From positions 124,001 through 188,000 of the forward strand of contig JALRMH010000026.1 of assembly GCA_026119935.1 (NCBI GenBank): a stretch of 64,000 nt of DNA. Direction: 5' to 3'. Shown here one piece after another: positions 33,901 to 44,881 of this stretch; the first letter of the stretch is position 1, and each line of letters begins with the position of its first letter. The notes below the pieces were generated by a model. The model had not been told where the DNA came from, made no database searches, and worked only from the letters and a program-made list of their open reading frames with translations. The position numbers and the translations under genes were made by a program. The stretch is from Endothia cerciana (Eukaryota > Ascomycota > Sordariomycetes > Diaporthales > Cryphonectriaceae).

Positions 33901-35150
33901 TGTCACATCGAAGATGGCGGTGAATCACACACAGTCCGCCGGCATGGTAGATGAGGACGGCCCGACGTACATCGAGATTAATCATCAGAGCCTGCGCCTG
34001 ACTTCTGTTGGAGGGGTTTGATACCCTGCTGCAGCCCATCTCCAGCGTTTGAATCGCAGCTTGACCGGCGGAGGACAATCACGAGCTTCGGTGCGAGGAG
34101 CAGACATACGCCCGAGTCTGCCATTGCTGGGCAGGTCTCCAACATGGAATGAGAAATGATGTTCAGCTCATCACGGAGCTGGGGGACGACTGGTGCATCT
34201 TGTCTTCCACGCTGGCCGATCGCTTATGATAGCTGCAGGACCGCCTCTGGCGCCCTTGCTGGTCGCAAAGGTCGGCTCGACAATACCCCTTAGTCACAAT
34301 TGCTGCGCTTCAGCTTCAGAAGTTATGAACGTCCGCCCAGGTCCCTCGACCGCCAGTCAGACATTTATCCAATGTATGCACCTTTAGCCTTCGCTCAAGT
34401 TCCAAAATGGTGTGATGCTGTTCTGCTAGGCTCCGGCTCCGCATGTCAAGGTATTCAAGCGGCGTATCGTTGTAGTGAATGCGGGAAGGATCGGTTATTT
34501 AAGACCCTCATAGAAGGGTAGATAGATTATTGGCGGGCGTTCCGGAGAGACCGCGATCCGACGTCTATAAATTCAGTTAGCGTTTGTGTACTGAGGAGTA
34601 GAGTAGGCTTCCACACACCACATCAAGACAAGCACAACATATAGAAGCTGATCCGTATCGTATGTTTGCAAGCCTCTATCTCGGGGCGGTGGAGTAGGTA
34701 GTAACTTCTGGACGCGAAGGTACATCATGTCAAGATAAGAGATCACAGAGACATAGGATTGGCGCACCTTAATAAAGACACACATCATGCAGGCAGCCAC
34801 AATCCCTTAGCATAATTCCTCGTGCTTTTGCTGTATCACAGGTCCGGCAGTATGTGATTCCGAGAATTCGTACATACTAGAGTTGCATTCAACGAATATA
34901 GCTTAAAGCGTGAAGACCGGTGAGAAGATCTAGATTGACGGATTTGCCCGTTCTGATATTCATCGTCTTCAAAGGCATGGAGAGACAGCGCTTTCTGACA
35001 AGACTGCCTAACGCAATTCCCACGGCGGACGATGATCAGTCGAGGAACAGGGTATAGGAGCGCATACAATGATACAATTCAAAGTGAATGGAGTATGCTT
35101 TTCGAGATCGGCCCTGGAATGAACCATTGATCGAACCACACACCTCAAGC
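30913..35150. other. 4.2 kb gene-free block
   Basis: The largest stretch without a supportable gene. GC content looks lower than in neighbouring genes and no frame exceeds about 125 codons. A 14-bp direct tandem repeat lies at 32903-32930. Some minus-strand fragments around 33500-34080 and 31740-32090 read like eroded protein (for example FGDMFQPLDWTDAVRQAQA), but no family is recognised. It may be a decayed gene or old mobile element. The left edge includes the dehydrogenase promoter. Confidence 0.5.
32903..32937. repeat. Tandem 14-bp direct repeat
   Basis: GGAGGTCTCTGGCC occurs twice back to back (32903-32916, 32917-32930), followed by a partial third copy GGAGGCC. Confidence 0.9.
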
Positions 35151-37085
35151 TCAGAATGTGCTCGTGGCCAGCCGACTCGCTGCGTTCCTGGCATCCACCC
35201 TATCCTCATCATCCTCCTCGTTCAGCCCCGGCAGCCCGGCCGGAGCTCGAGCGCTCTCCTCTTCGGCCTCTGCCTCCTCACCAACGTTGGGCATGAAGCT
35301 GCCAGACATGCTTCTTCCCATGGGATCCACAGAGCGCCTTGGTACACCACTCCACGCATCTCCCTTTGGTCCTTGGCTTGAAGCCATGCTAGTCCGCCGT
35401 GCTGTGGGATGCGACTCACGACCCAGCCGACTTAGACCACCGGAAGCATCGATCGCCCGCACGTCAGGTCGCACATTTTCCAGCAGCGCCAGAGTCCTCC
35501 TCTCAGCCTCGATCTCCTTGCACACGAACTCCCGGATGCTCGCTCTGAGGTCTGCTGTTGTTCTTGCGAACCATTTGCGACGGTCCTGCACCAGATTCTG
35601 CGTCACTCTTGTAGTCTTCTGATAAAGATACTCCTGGTTCTGTTTCGCATCGTCCAATGCGGCAATAGCCTCGTCGACCTTCTCCCGGCGTACGTTGGAG
35701 CTGGCCCTGAGACGATCCGCCGCGTTGAGTTTGCTCCGGGTGTTTTCCTGAGCCTGTATGAATTCGCGGATAAGAAGTTGCCGGTTGGTCAAGGTCTCCT
35801 TTACAATGAAAGCATCGTTCGAGTGATACTGGAATTGGTCTCCGATGGAAAAGGCCTCAGCCGTTGCCTGCGCTTGTTGAGAGTCTCCAACGGTCTGGAT
35901 TATCTTTCCGAGCTTGCGGTAGGCGTTTGCGAGCCCTTGATGAGGTTCTTGAACATGCATGCCACCAAGCCTCACGCCGAAATCAGACTGAGAAAGACCC
36001 AAGCCTGGAATTTGTTAGCAATTGAGACGAGGTGTTCGAGTGGCACAAAGAGAGAGCTTGCCTCGGCGAGCCTTGACCAACTTATCGACTTTGTGACCGG
36101 CGTCCATTGAGCCCAAGTAGAAGAGCTTTACGATCGGTCGTGCCTCCGATAGCTCCGGGGTATCATCCGGGGGAGGAGCAAACTGCTTCAAAAGTTTGCG
36201 CCTGACGCCCGTGGCTGGCTGTTTCTTCTTCATCATGGGGCTGTAGCCGAAGTCGCTCTCCACGAAGAGGACCATCTCGTCATCTCTCATCAAGACCTCG
36301 TTGCTACAGACATAGTTGAACCACCTCTGCATGAGTGCCTTGACCCTGATCTCGTCCTCATCGGTCCCGGCTCCGGCGGATGTTAGGGGTGGTGGAACGG
36401 CAGGCACCATCGCTTCAGGATTCGCCGAGATCAGATGCTCGGCTAGCTTGACAAACTCGGAGTGCATGCGCCGGACATCTCGAAATTGGGTCGTTCGGAA
36501 CTTGGGAAGATTGGTCTGTCATAGTCAGCGCGCGAACGTGGGTTGTTCGATTTGTGGCCACCAACTCACGTGCACGTCGAATCTCAGAATCGGGTCTTTC
36601 CGAGCAGCACGCTCCAGGCCAGTGATCTTCGCCTGAAGCTTGTATGCCGGTTGTGTGGGCCGTCGGACCTGTGCCTGAGCCTGCTCGCGACTAGCACGCG
36701 TCGTGTCTCCGGACAGCCGATTGGGATCCTGCGCCTGTGATGGGGACACGTTCTCGTCATGGTACGCGGCAGGCTGTTGTTGTCCGACTGTTATATCCTC
36801 TCCTGCGGCCTCTGGTGCTAGTGTCTGTGTGTCATCCTCGGACACCGTACTCGCGGTACCAGGCCTCCTGTAGCCACCGCCCGGCGATCCAAAGCCCTCC
36901 TCATCCGGTTCGGACCCGAAGCCGTTGCCAGAGATTTGCGACCCGTACGCAGGCGATGCCGGAGTATCACCACCTATTGTGCCGAATGTGGTTCGGGTTG
37001 CCTGTGGCGAGGAGGCAGGGGAGTTGCCCCAAGGCGATGCACCCGCCGGATGGTCGGCTTCATGAATGGAGGCGCTGTAATCCAT
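35151..37085 (-). CDS. vps17: Retromer sorting nexin Vps17
   Basis: Exons 37085-36570, 36515-36062 and 36004-35151 give 607 residues. Intron 1 (54 bp, GTGAGT...ACAG) is phase 0. Intron 2 (57 bp) starts GCAAGC and ends TTCCAG, a GC-AG intron, and its removal yields KARRGLGLSQSDFGVRLGGM, in register. Residues 1-130 are disordered. The PX domain follows (YKLQAKITGLERAARKDPI, then TNLPKFRTTQFRDVRRMHSEF, then NPEAMVPAVPPP), and then a BAR-type helical region (LANAYRKLGKIIQTVGDSQQ, IREFIQAQENTRSKLNAADR). Family knowledge: Vps17 pairs with Vps5 to tubulate endosomal membrane in vacuole-to-Golgi retrieval of Vps10-like receptors. The C-terminus is acidic and Ser-rich. Divergent from mef2 with a 505-bp shared promoter. 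Confidence 0.93.
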
Positions 37086-37590
37086 TGCGAAAGAATGCGC
37101 TCAGGGGGCAAGCAAGATTGTCAGGTACGGGGCTGCCGGTGTGGATGACGTTGCTTGTAGCTCGACAACACTGCGCACGTGTCGGGACAGGATAGGATAG
37201 TTGCAGTGTTGGTGCTTGTGAGAATGGGAATTGATACCCTGAGGTTCGCCAACCCTGCGAACTCAGACAAGCAAACCGGGAGTGCAAATCTCCTTGGCTG
37301 CCTGCGATATGGAGGGGATGACGATGGTGAGAAGCTGATGGAGTTCAAGGTGCGAACGGCTGGAAGTGGGGCTAGAAAGCTGTAGCGCGAGGGGGGGGGG
37401 GTGATGTCGGTGGCATAGGGAGGGCGTGCAATTAGAGACAGGGATTTGTGTGCTCGCTTTGACATTAACATCACACGGTCTTCTCGCAGCAGCGTAACAG
37501 GAGGTTATTTCCTCACAGAAATCAGTTCAACTTCATGAGCTCACGGACGGGTTGACTGCCTTCGAGCTGCGGCCTGCCAAATGAGTCAAT
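37086..37590. promoter_or_regulatory. Bidirectional promoter region, vps17 and mef2
   Basis: 505 bp between divergent ATGs. Contains a 10-G run (37391-37400). A short upstream ATG at 37581 overlaps the mef2 start in another frame and could act as a small uORF. No TATA box is evident. Confidence 0.5.
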
Positions 37591-40295
37591 ATGCCCCTCT
37601 CAGTGTGCCTTCTTCGAGGCCACACACAGCAGCCCGCAGCAAAGCTCCTCGGTTTCTGCAATGAAGTGGTCCCATCTCGTTATGGCTGTGGGCAGCCTGG
37701 CGTCACCTTGAGGAGGCATGCTGCCCGGCGCTGGGCTCAGACAACAGCCCAGCGGGCTCACTATGAAGCTCAAGTCGAGAACATCCGCAACATTGGCATC
37801 ATTGCCCACGTCGATGCTGTATGTGCCTGACCCTCATCCGCATCCCGAGAGCAACTTGCTAAATAATCCGAATCAATGCAGGGCAAAACAACCACGACAG
37901 AGCGAATGCTCTATTACAGTGGTTCAACAAGGCACCTTGGAAGTATGCAGCCGTGTTCATGCTATTATCTGTGGAGACGCCGAGCTAACTTGCGCTCATC
38001 TTAGACGTCGACCATGGTGACACGGTCACTGACTTCCTTCCTATGGAGAGGCAGAGAGGCATCACTATCCAGTCAGCGGCAGTTTCCTTCAACTGGCCTC
38101 GAGCTGAGGACGGTGAGCCGGGTGAGGATGCCAAGACCATCAACCTGATCGACACTCCAGGGCATCAGGATTTCCAGTACGAAGTGCTACGGTGTATGCC
38201 TGTGCTCGATGGTGCGGTTTGTGTCATGGATTCCGTGAAGGGCGTCGAAGCACACACTGAGCGAGTATGGGCTGCGGCTCAGCAGTTCAAGATCCCACGG
38301 ATTATATTTGTGAACAAGCTCGATCGCGAAGGTGCTTCTTTCAGAAAGTCCGTCCTCGACATTGCGTCGAGGCTGAAGGCATGGCCACTAGTCTGCCAGA
38401 TCCCCTGGTGGGCTGGCGATGACTTCGTTGGGGTCATCGATGTCATCAAGCGGGTTGGTTACAAGTGGTCATCCGGCGGGGCAAGGAAGACATACAATAA
38501 GGACGCCCTAAGGAGTGCTCTCGAATCGGAGAACCCTCCACTCATCGAAGAGATTGCGCTTGCACGGGAACAACTCATCGAGAGGCTTTGTGAAGTCGAC
38601 GACGAGATTACTATGGAATTCGCGGACCGCGGGGCGAATCTCTCTGAGGAGACCATCAAGCTGAGCATACGCCGAGCTATTAGCGATGGCAATGGCACTG
38701 TCGCACCAGTCTTCGCCGGGGCCAGCTTGAGAAACATCGGCGTCGAGCCCCTTTTGGATGGCGTTTGCGAATACCTACCCAATCCTCAGGAACGCCCTCC
38801 TGTGGAGGTCAGGACTTTACAGGGAGCCCGTGAGATGGAGAAGCTCATCGCCCAGGAAACAGCCAAGCTGAAGCAGAAGGACGCAAATATCGCGGTCGCA
38901 TCTGTTTTCAAGGTCATCAGTGACCCTCACCGGGGTATGCTGAGCTTTGTCCGCGTATATCACGGCACCCTGCAGCGCAACGCAACCATGTGGAACTCGA
39001 CACAGCGCATCGCAGAGAAGCCACTCGTCATGATGCAAATCTTGGCCAACAAGCACATCGATATTCCTCATCTCAAGGTTGGGGGCATTGGCGCTCTGGC
39101 CGGCCTCAAGCATGCACGCACCGGAGATACCCTGATCGTATCTCCTGAGAAACAAACGGACACCCTCATGAAGAGCATACAAATTCGTCCCGCAGTGATC
39201 CCGCCTGCCGTCACATTCATCTCAATCGAGCCATTCTCACAGACTCATGAGGAGACACTGGAGAAGGTGCTCACCGATGCATCGAGAGAAGACCCTAGTC
39301 TTCGGTGGACCAAGGATGAGAAGGCTGGCCACTACATTCTTTCAGGAATGGGCTTACTCCACCTCGAAGTCGCCATTGACAACCTGAAGAAGTACAAAAT
39401 CGATGCACTGTTCGGCACCATCCAGGTGGATTATAAGGAATGCATTTCGGCGCAGACACCACCGGAGCACTATGTGCTTGATCGTCCAGTGGCTGGCAAA
39501 CCAGGAAAGACATCGTGCACAGCTACTATCGAGCCCGTGGACGCGGGGCACCAACCGGCCAATGAGCCTTGGAGAGATAGAGCCGCTCGTCTAGGCTACA
39601 CGGACCTGGAAAGCAGCGATGACTTTTATCTCTCGAGTCTCGAAAAGGACGGCAACACAATCAACGTGAACATAGTCCATCCAGTCGATGACCCAAAACA
39701 GTTCGAACTCGACACGATCTGCAACAACCTTCAGAACGGGGCCATTTCAGCCTTGTACAGAGGGCCAAGGAAGGGGTACCCCCTTCATGGTTGCAACATC
39801 GAGATCGTATTAGACTGTCAAAAGGACTACTTTGGTCTCGCGTCGCATGCCCACTACCAACAGGCAGGCTATCACGTCGTTCGCAATGCGTTGAAGAACG
39901 CCCACGACAGGGAGATGATCGGTCTCCTTGAGCCAGTGATGAAGGTTGACATCGTCTGTCCCGAGGCTGCGGCTGCGCAGGTCAGACATGATCTCGCCTC
40001 GAGGCATGGTGGGCATGTCCTCGAGACTGAGGATCTGAATGAAGACGCATCTGGCGAAGGCGAGTTAAATCTCGAGGAAGTGTACGCGCCACCGGATCCG
40101 TATGATTCTATCTCGACATTGCGCGAGGATAAGAAGGGCGCAATGCGGATGCTCAAGCTCAAGGCGAAGGTGCCGCTGAAGGACATGCTGGACTATGACC
40201 AGCATTTGAGAAGTTTGACGGAAGGGAGGCATTCCATTCAGATGGAATTGGACACATTTGAGAGGGTTACAGGACATAGAGAAAAGCTCCTGTGA
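37591..40295 (+). CDS. mef2: Mitochondrial elongation factor G2 / ribosome-recycling GTPase Mef2
   Basis: Exons 37591-37818, 37882-37942 and 38005-40295 give 859 residues. The N-terminal 65 residues are Arg/Ala/Gln-rich with few acidic residues, as in a mitochondrial presequence. The GTPase motifs are G1 AHVDAGKTTTTE (intron 1 lies between AHVDA and GKTT), switch region RQRGITIQSAAVSF, G3 DTPGHQDF and G4 NKLD. A GNVDHGDTVTDFLP segment is rebuilt by intron 2. Domains II-V follow to the C-terminus. Family knowledge: in yeast and humans EF-G2mt/Mef2 works with the recycling factor to split post-termination mitoribosomes rather than in translocation. Mef2-type features include the long insertions and divergent domain IV here. 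A 61-nt middle exon is notable. The gene appears intact. Confidence 0.93.
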
Positions 40296-40805
40296 CCATC
40301 GTCTCAAGTTCGGGGTTTCGTAAAAATTGTACAATGGTTCAAAAGGTCCTACCTCAAACAAGGATCCCCGTCTTCTCTTGCCGAGAAGAAAACCCTTAAT
40401 TCCAAAGTCTGGAAGTGTGGCTCTCAGCCTTCTGTCTCGCAAGCCACGGGCCAAGTCCAGCGGCCAGTAGCTCTGACAGCCTTGCAACTCAGTGCCACGA
40501 ACCCTGCACCCGCCCTGCAAGGTGGGGCCGCTCTCACCTATCGGCTGAAAACATTCGCTCGAGCTCTTGAACCCGTCAACAACAACACATCACAGACCTG
40601 AAAGAGACAACGAGCTGGGAAAAAAGTTATCAACCAGCCCCAAGTTACTGTGGTCGTAACCGCGCTCATGCATCTTCCGGTCCTCGCCACCATAACTGAT
40701 AAGTCTACACACCGCGGTACATATTTTGGTCTTGAAGACAGAGGATCGCTTCAAGGCTTGAATTCATTGCAAAAGGACCGAAGTCTTGCGAGAGTACGAG
40801 CAACA
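40296..40805. other. Intergenic region between mef2 and the cyclin gene
   Basis: 510 bp. The frame of the cyclin is open through 40650-40805 but that part lacks family resemblance, so I treat it as leader. Also includes the mef2 3' end. Confidence 0.5.
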
Positions 40806-41820
40806 ATGGCGCACATGACGAATTCGTTGGCGAGTGTCGAGCAGCTGTACTTGAGAAATGACTTCAGCTCTCTGCCAAACGACCTACAAGACGTGGTCTT
40901 CTACGCGACCCAGTGTCTGACCCAGGCCGCCGGAGTCCTCCTCCAGCTGCCACAGTCTGTCACGGCGCAGGCGAATGTGGTACTGACGAGATACTGGCTG
41001 GCAGAGTCACGACCTCTCATGACAATTGAATTCAGCGTGAGTGGTCCGGACTCGATCTTTGTGGACTCGCAGATGCCCTAACATCTTACTCAAGGACGTC
41101 TCTGCGGCCTGCATCTTTCTCATCTCAAAACTCGGACCTCGGCCGCGCTCAGCGCGGGACATCTCCAACGTCTACGCCTACCTTCTCTCCAGGAGCTCTT
41201 CCTTCATGCGCGACAAGGGCGCGCACCCGCCCGCAAACGATCCCGCGTCTTATTACCTCAGCGAATCAGACTATTTCGCCTTCCACAACCGGATTCTCGC
41301 GCTCGAGGCACGCATCTTGTACTCCCTGTCCTTTGACACGCACGTCGCCCTTCCGCACCCCTTGGCTATCACTTACCTCCAGACGCTGGAATTCTGTAAC
41401 CACCGGCCAAAGGAGGCCATATCGAGGAGAATGGCCGAGTACTTGAATACGGCGCTCCTGTCGCCGCAGTTGTTGTACCTGACACACCAGCCCAACATGC
41501 TGGCCGTCGCGGCGATTTATAATGCTGCCAAGGATGTCGGTGCCAAGATGCCTGAATGTGAGTGGTGGGAAGTCTTTGACGTCGAGAGGGAGGAATTGGG
41601 CTTCTTGGTGGTCGCCATGAGAAGTCTGGAGGGGTGGGTGAGGAAGCAGAGGGAGGGGTTTCCATGGATGAGCGAGGGCATGGTAACACGGAAGATGATG
41701 CAAGAAGAACTGAAGAGGGGAGGCGTCCGCAATGGCGATGGTCCCCAGGTTGAAGACGAGGAAGCGGCCATGATGAAGCAGATGGACGAGAAGGCGGCGC
41801 AGGTTGAGGCCCAGTCTTGA
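40806..41820 (+). CDS. L-type cyclin (transcription/splicing CDK partner)
   Basis: Exons 40806-41036 and 41095-41820 give 318 residues. The start MAHMTNSLASVEQLYLRND is taken at 40806; 40812 is an alternative and 40650 is in frame but unlikely. The cyclin box begins LRNDFSSLPNDLQDVVFYATQ, with CLTQAAGVLLQLPQSVTAQAN and VVLTRYWL typical of cyclin L. The splice joins IEFS to DVSAACIFLISKLGPRPRS. The second fold continues through HNRILALEARILYSLSFDTH and NMLAVAAIYNAAKDVGAKMP. Family knowledge: cyclin L pairs with CDK11/CDK-like kinases in nuclear pre-mRNA processing. The fungal protein lacks the Arg/Ser C-terminus of animals and ends in an acidic Gln/Glu-rich tail. The intron acceptor is AAG rather than CAG/TAG, preceded by a good CTAAC branch site. 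Confidence 0.85.
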
Positions 41821-42387
41821 TCATGCGGGTGCCTTACGAGATCCCACTGTGGGCAAGTAGGATAGGTGGACAAAAAGGACATCAAGCTATCTACTGTCGG
41901 CTTCGACAACCACAGCCACTCCTTCTTGTGCCTGGGTCCGATCAGTGAATCTCTTCCATTCTTGGGCAGTTTCTTCTCTGTTTTTGAAAATATCTTGTAA
42001 GTAGAGGCCCGTAGGGAAGCTATGTTAACGCCCGTGGGGTAAGCAGGTGGAGTGTGACAGTAAGGGCGGTGCACAGTGACGCCGTCTTACTGCCTCTAGC
42101 GCTGGTACACCGTTGATCTGGAAATCTGATGGCGATGGCTTATTCTCTAGCTCAATTCCTTACCGTGCAGCCGGTGGCATATCCGTTATGCGTACACAGT
42201 GCCCTCTTAGAGCCTGCACTACGCGTTATGCTGCTCAGCGTTTAAGAAGGACGACTGCCTCTCCCGACCTGCTCATCGTTATGCTGTTCTCTCCGGCTCA
42301 GATCATTATTCTTAACAGTGAGGCCGAAGACGAGTCGTGAAATCTTCCAGTCAACTTGAGGCCATAATTGTAGTATTGCAAGAAAAT
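41821..42387. other. Intergenic region before the bZIP gene
   Basis: 567 bp with the cyclin 3' end and the bZIP promoter. No gene or repeat recognised. Confidence 0.5.
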
Positions 42388-43551
42388 ATGAGCCCGGTAT
42401 TACAAACAACCAACAGACCCAGGACGAGGCAAAGGGTACACAAGGTGCCCCCTCCCCTGGCCATCCCAGATATCAACAAGGACAAGGCCGAGAGAAAACG
42501 AGTTCTGAACGTACTGGCTCAGCGGAGATATCGTGAGTAAAGCGGTTCACCACGGAGAGGCTCTCGCGATCCATCACTAACACAAGTCTCAGGAGAACGG
42601 AAACGGCAAAGTCGACCCGCCGACTCGGTGCGCGACGCAGAGACAGCATCGCAGGGAGCAGATGCACTTGCTCAAAATGAGGCTGCGTGCAATTCCCCAA
42701 ACGAGGAAAGTCATGAAGCGCTGTTAGATGACCGGGCTGGGTGTACTGTGGTCTCTACAGAACCACAGATTCCTGATGTTACGCAGAGCTGCGAGCCCGA
42801 CACCGCAATAGATTGGGATCTGGCCACCTTCAACGCATCGGATCCCGCGATGCTGGACGAACTCAACCGTCTGGTCGGCAGCCCCTCGGGTTGGATTCCA
42901 GTGCGGCTGTCATGTCCAGAGGACATCTCATTCCCGAGCCCCTCGAGCAACCAGTCCGGAAGTACCATCGATCCGGTGGCACTCTTCGGGTCCTCAGTAG
43001 CATCGCCATCCTCCACCAACGAGACTGACCTGTGCTTCCCGGACTCTTACCTCTTGCCCATCGCCGAGCTCAGACTCCTCCGGGCCTTCTTGCGCATAGC
43101 CACCCACCTCGGTTGCAAGTCTAGTCTCTGGGATATCAAAGCAGTATCCCCCTTCACCGATCCCTCGTCTCCCACGCAGCACCTACCAAAGACATGGCAG
43201 CCTACCACAGCACAGCTGTTCGTCCCCCACCATCCGCTTCTCGACTTCCTTCCTTGGCCGTCGGTGCGCGAGAAGGTGATCTCCATCTTCAGCCTGCCGG
43301 AGGAGATGCGTCCACCGGCTGCCAAGTCGCCCACTGCGTTGGTGCAGTTTGCCTACGACCTAGAGGACGGCGCGGAGGGCATCCGGATCTGGGGTGGGGA
43401 CATATACGATCCGCTGAGCTGGGAGGTCGGACAATTGCTGTTCGAGAGGTGGTGGTTCATCTTTGACAGGAACGTCATCGAGCAGAGCAATTCCTGGCGG
43501 GAGATGCGTGGTGCCGCAAGACTGAGGATCACTGCAGCCGACGACACGTGA
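42388..43551 (+). CDS. bZIP-type transcription factor with DUF3425 domain
   Basis: Exons 42388-42532 and 42593-43551 give 367 residues. The 60-bp phase-1 intron (GTGAGT...CTCAG) splits the basic region and joins KRVLNVLAQRRYR to ERKRQSRPADS. The basic motif is the usual fungal NxxAQRxxR type. The expected heptad leucine zipper after it is barely visible. The C-terminal half matches DUF3425 (ELRLLRAFLRIATHL, LFVPHHPLLDFLPWPSVREK, GIRIWGGDIYDPLSWEV, WWFIFDRNVIEQSNSWREMR). Such proteins are nuclear regulators, often linked to stress or secondary metabolism, but targets here are unknown. The start is the first ATG; the frame extends 5' without ATG, so an additional upstream exon is possible. Confidence 0.82.
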
Positions 43552-44881
43552 GGCTACGTCAAGGCCGGGCTGACTTATCTGTGAGGACTCAGCCGTGTCA
43601 TCTCCTGTCTGTTGAGTTTTGGCATCCCCCAAGCTTGCGGGATCACCAAGTACTCGTGCCGTCGAGTGGCACTGCTATAGAGGAGTCGTCAAAGAACAAA
43701 CGGCAGCCTGTACTACAGCATTTCATGCTGCGGGCGCTCGTTGACCCCGTGGCATTTTCAGAGCGAGATGAACATACCCTTCTTGATCTTTAAGGGAAAG
43801 GGATGTTTGCCATGATAGCAGACCTGCCGTACCTTGATCACCCTCTCGTATAGTCATTGCAGATTCCCATTGATGTTCGATGCAACGAGAGTGCGGCATG
43901 ATACCACCGGAACCTCTTGGCTGTGCAGTATTTCCTACTTTGACAAGCTATCACTGTTCTGCGTTGTGAGATGAGGAAAGAGGGCAGAGATGCAGAAAGG
44001 GGGTAGATCGCCGTGGCTCATTTGCAAGAATGGATCTGTACACACGGTGTCGGCCCTGAGAGATTGTTGGCTGCCTCGGGCATGATGGATGCGTGGCGCT
44101 CTTCTCACCCACAAACTTCAGTTGTCAATCGAGTGGGGAGATGAGGAATCCTGATTGTTAGCACGCTTGGGTGGGGGCGGCATGCCATCCCCCGTCTCCC
44201 TCTCATAATGAGCCTGCACATACCTATGGCATATGAAGCTGAGATCAGAGGGCGTCGTAGACACGGATAGAGGAAGTCGGCACCGGGGTGGTTAAGGCAC
44301 TAGCATGCCAAGAGGCATTCAGAATAGGGGGGCCGCCGGGCCGCCTGCCCCGTGGTCGGAGCCGCTATATAGGTAGCGGCCCCAGGGCGTGGGCGGCCCT
44401 GTACAGCTCACGATGTGGGGCCAAACCTGGCAGGCGATGAGCTCATACCTATCTCTTTTTCAGGGCGGCAGACGGAACCTACGGGGATACATGTCAACCT
44501 GTCAGTCAGTCATCATGCCGACACCATGCTCTTCATCTGATATAACTTTCTTTCCGTCATAGCATCATCCTTGATTTCCCACCATTGGCAATCCTCTCCT
44601 ACGTCCTGACCCTTCGGGACACTCAGAATGCCCGATAAGCCGTAGCACAAGATGATCTGACTGGATCGGTACATAAATATCCCTGAGAGTCGGTGTGGCG
44701 CAACTCTACTCTGCGCACGCGACCCTGAAGCACCTGCACCCCCAAGATCTCGGGCCCACCGCTTGTCCTACTGCAGTCATTTGGTCCTGGAAAACCTCGG
44801 CGATGCTGGCCGCTGGCCGCTGGCTATAACCAGACAAAAGACCGAAGTCCTCGTCACACCTTGAGTCCCTGATCAGCCAGG
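43552..44881. other. Intergenic region with a GC-rich inverted repeat
   Basis: 1.3 kb without a gene. Contains a nested inverted repeat around 44338-44399 and a likely AT-rich core promoter (TACATAAATA near 44671) about 200 bp before the lipase ATG. Confidence 0.5.
44338..44399. repeat. Nested GC-rich inverted repeat
   Basis: Outer arms GGGCCGCC (44338-44345) and GGCGGCCC (44392-44399); inner arms GCCGCT (44361-44366) and AGCGGC (44375-44380) with loop ATATAGGT. It could form a cruciform in DNA or a stem if transcribed. Confidence 0.75.

Noticed and set aside
42337..42387. Earlier bZIP start at 42337
   Set aside because: The codon is GTG; the first ATG in this exon is 42388.
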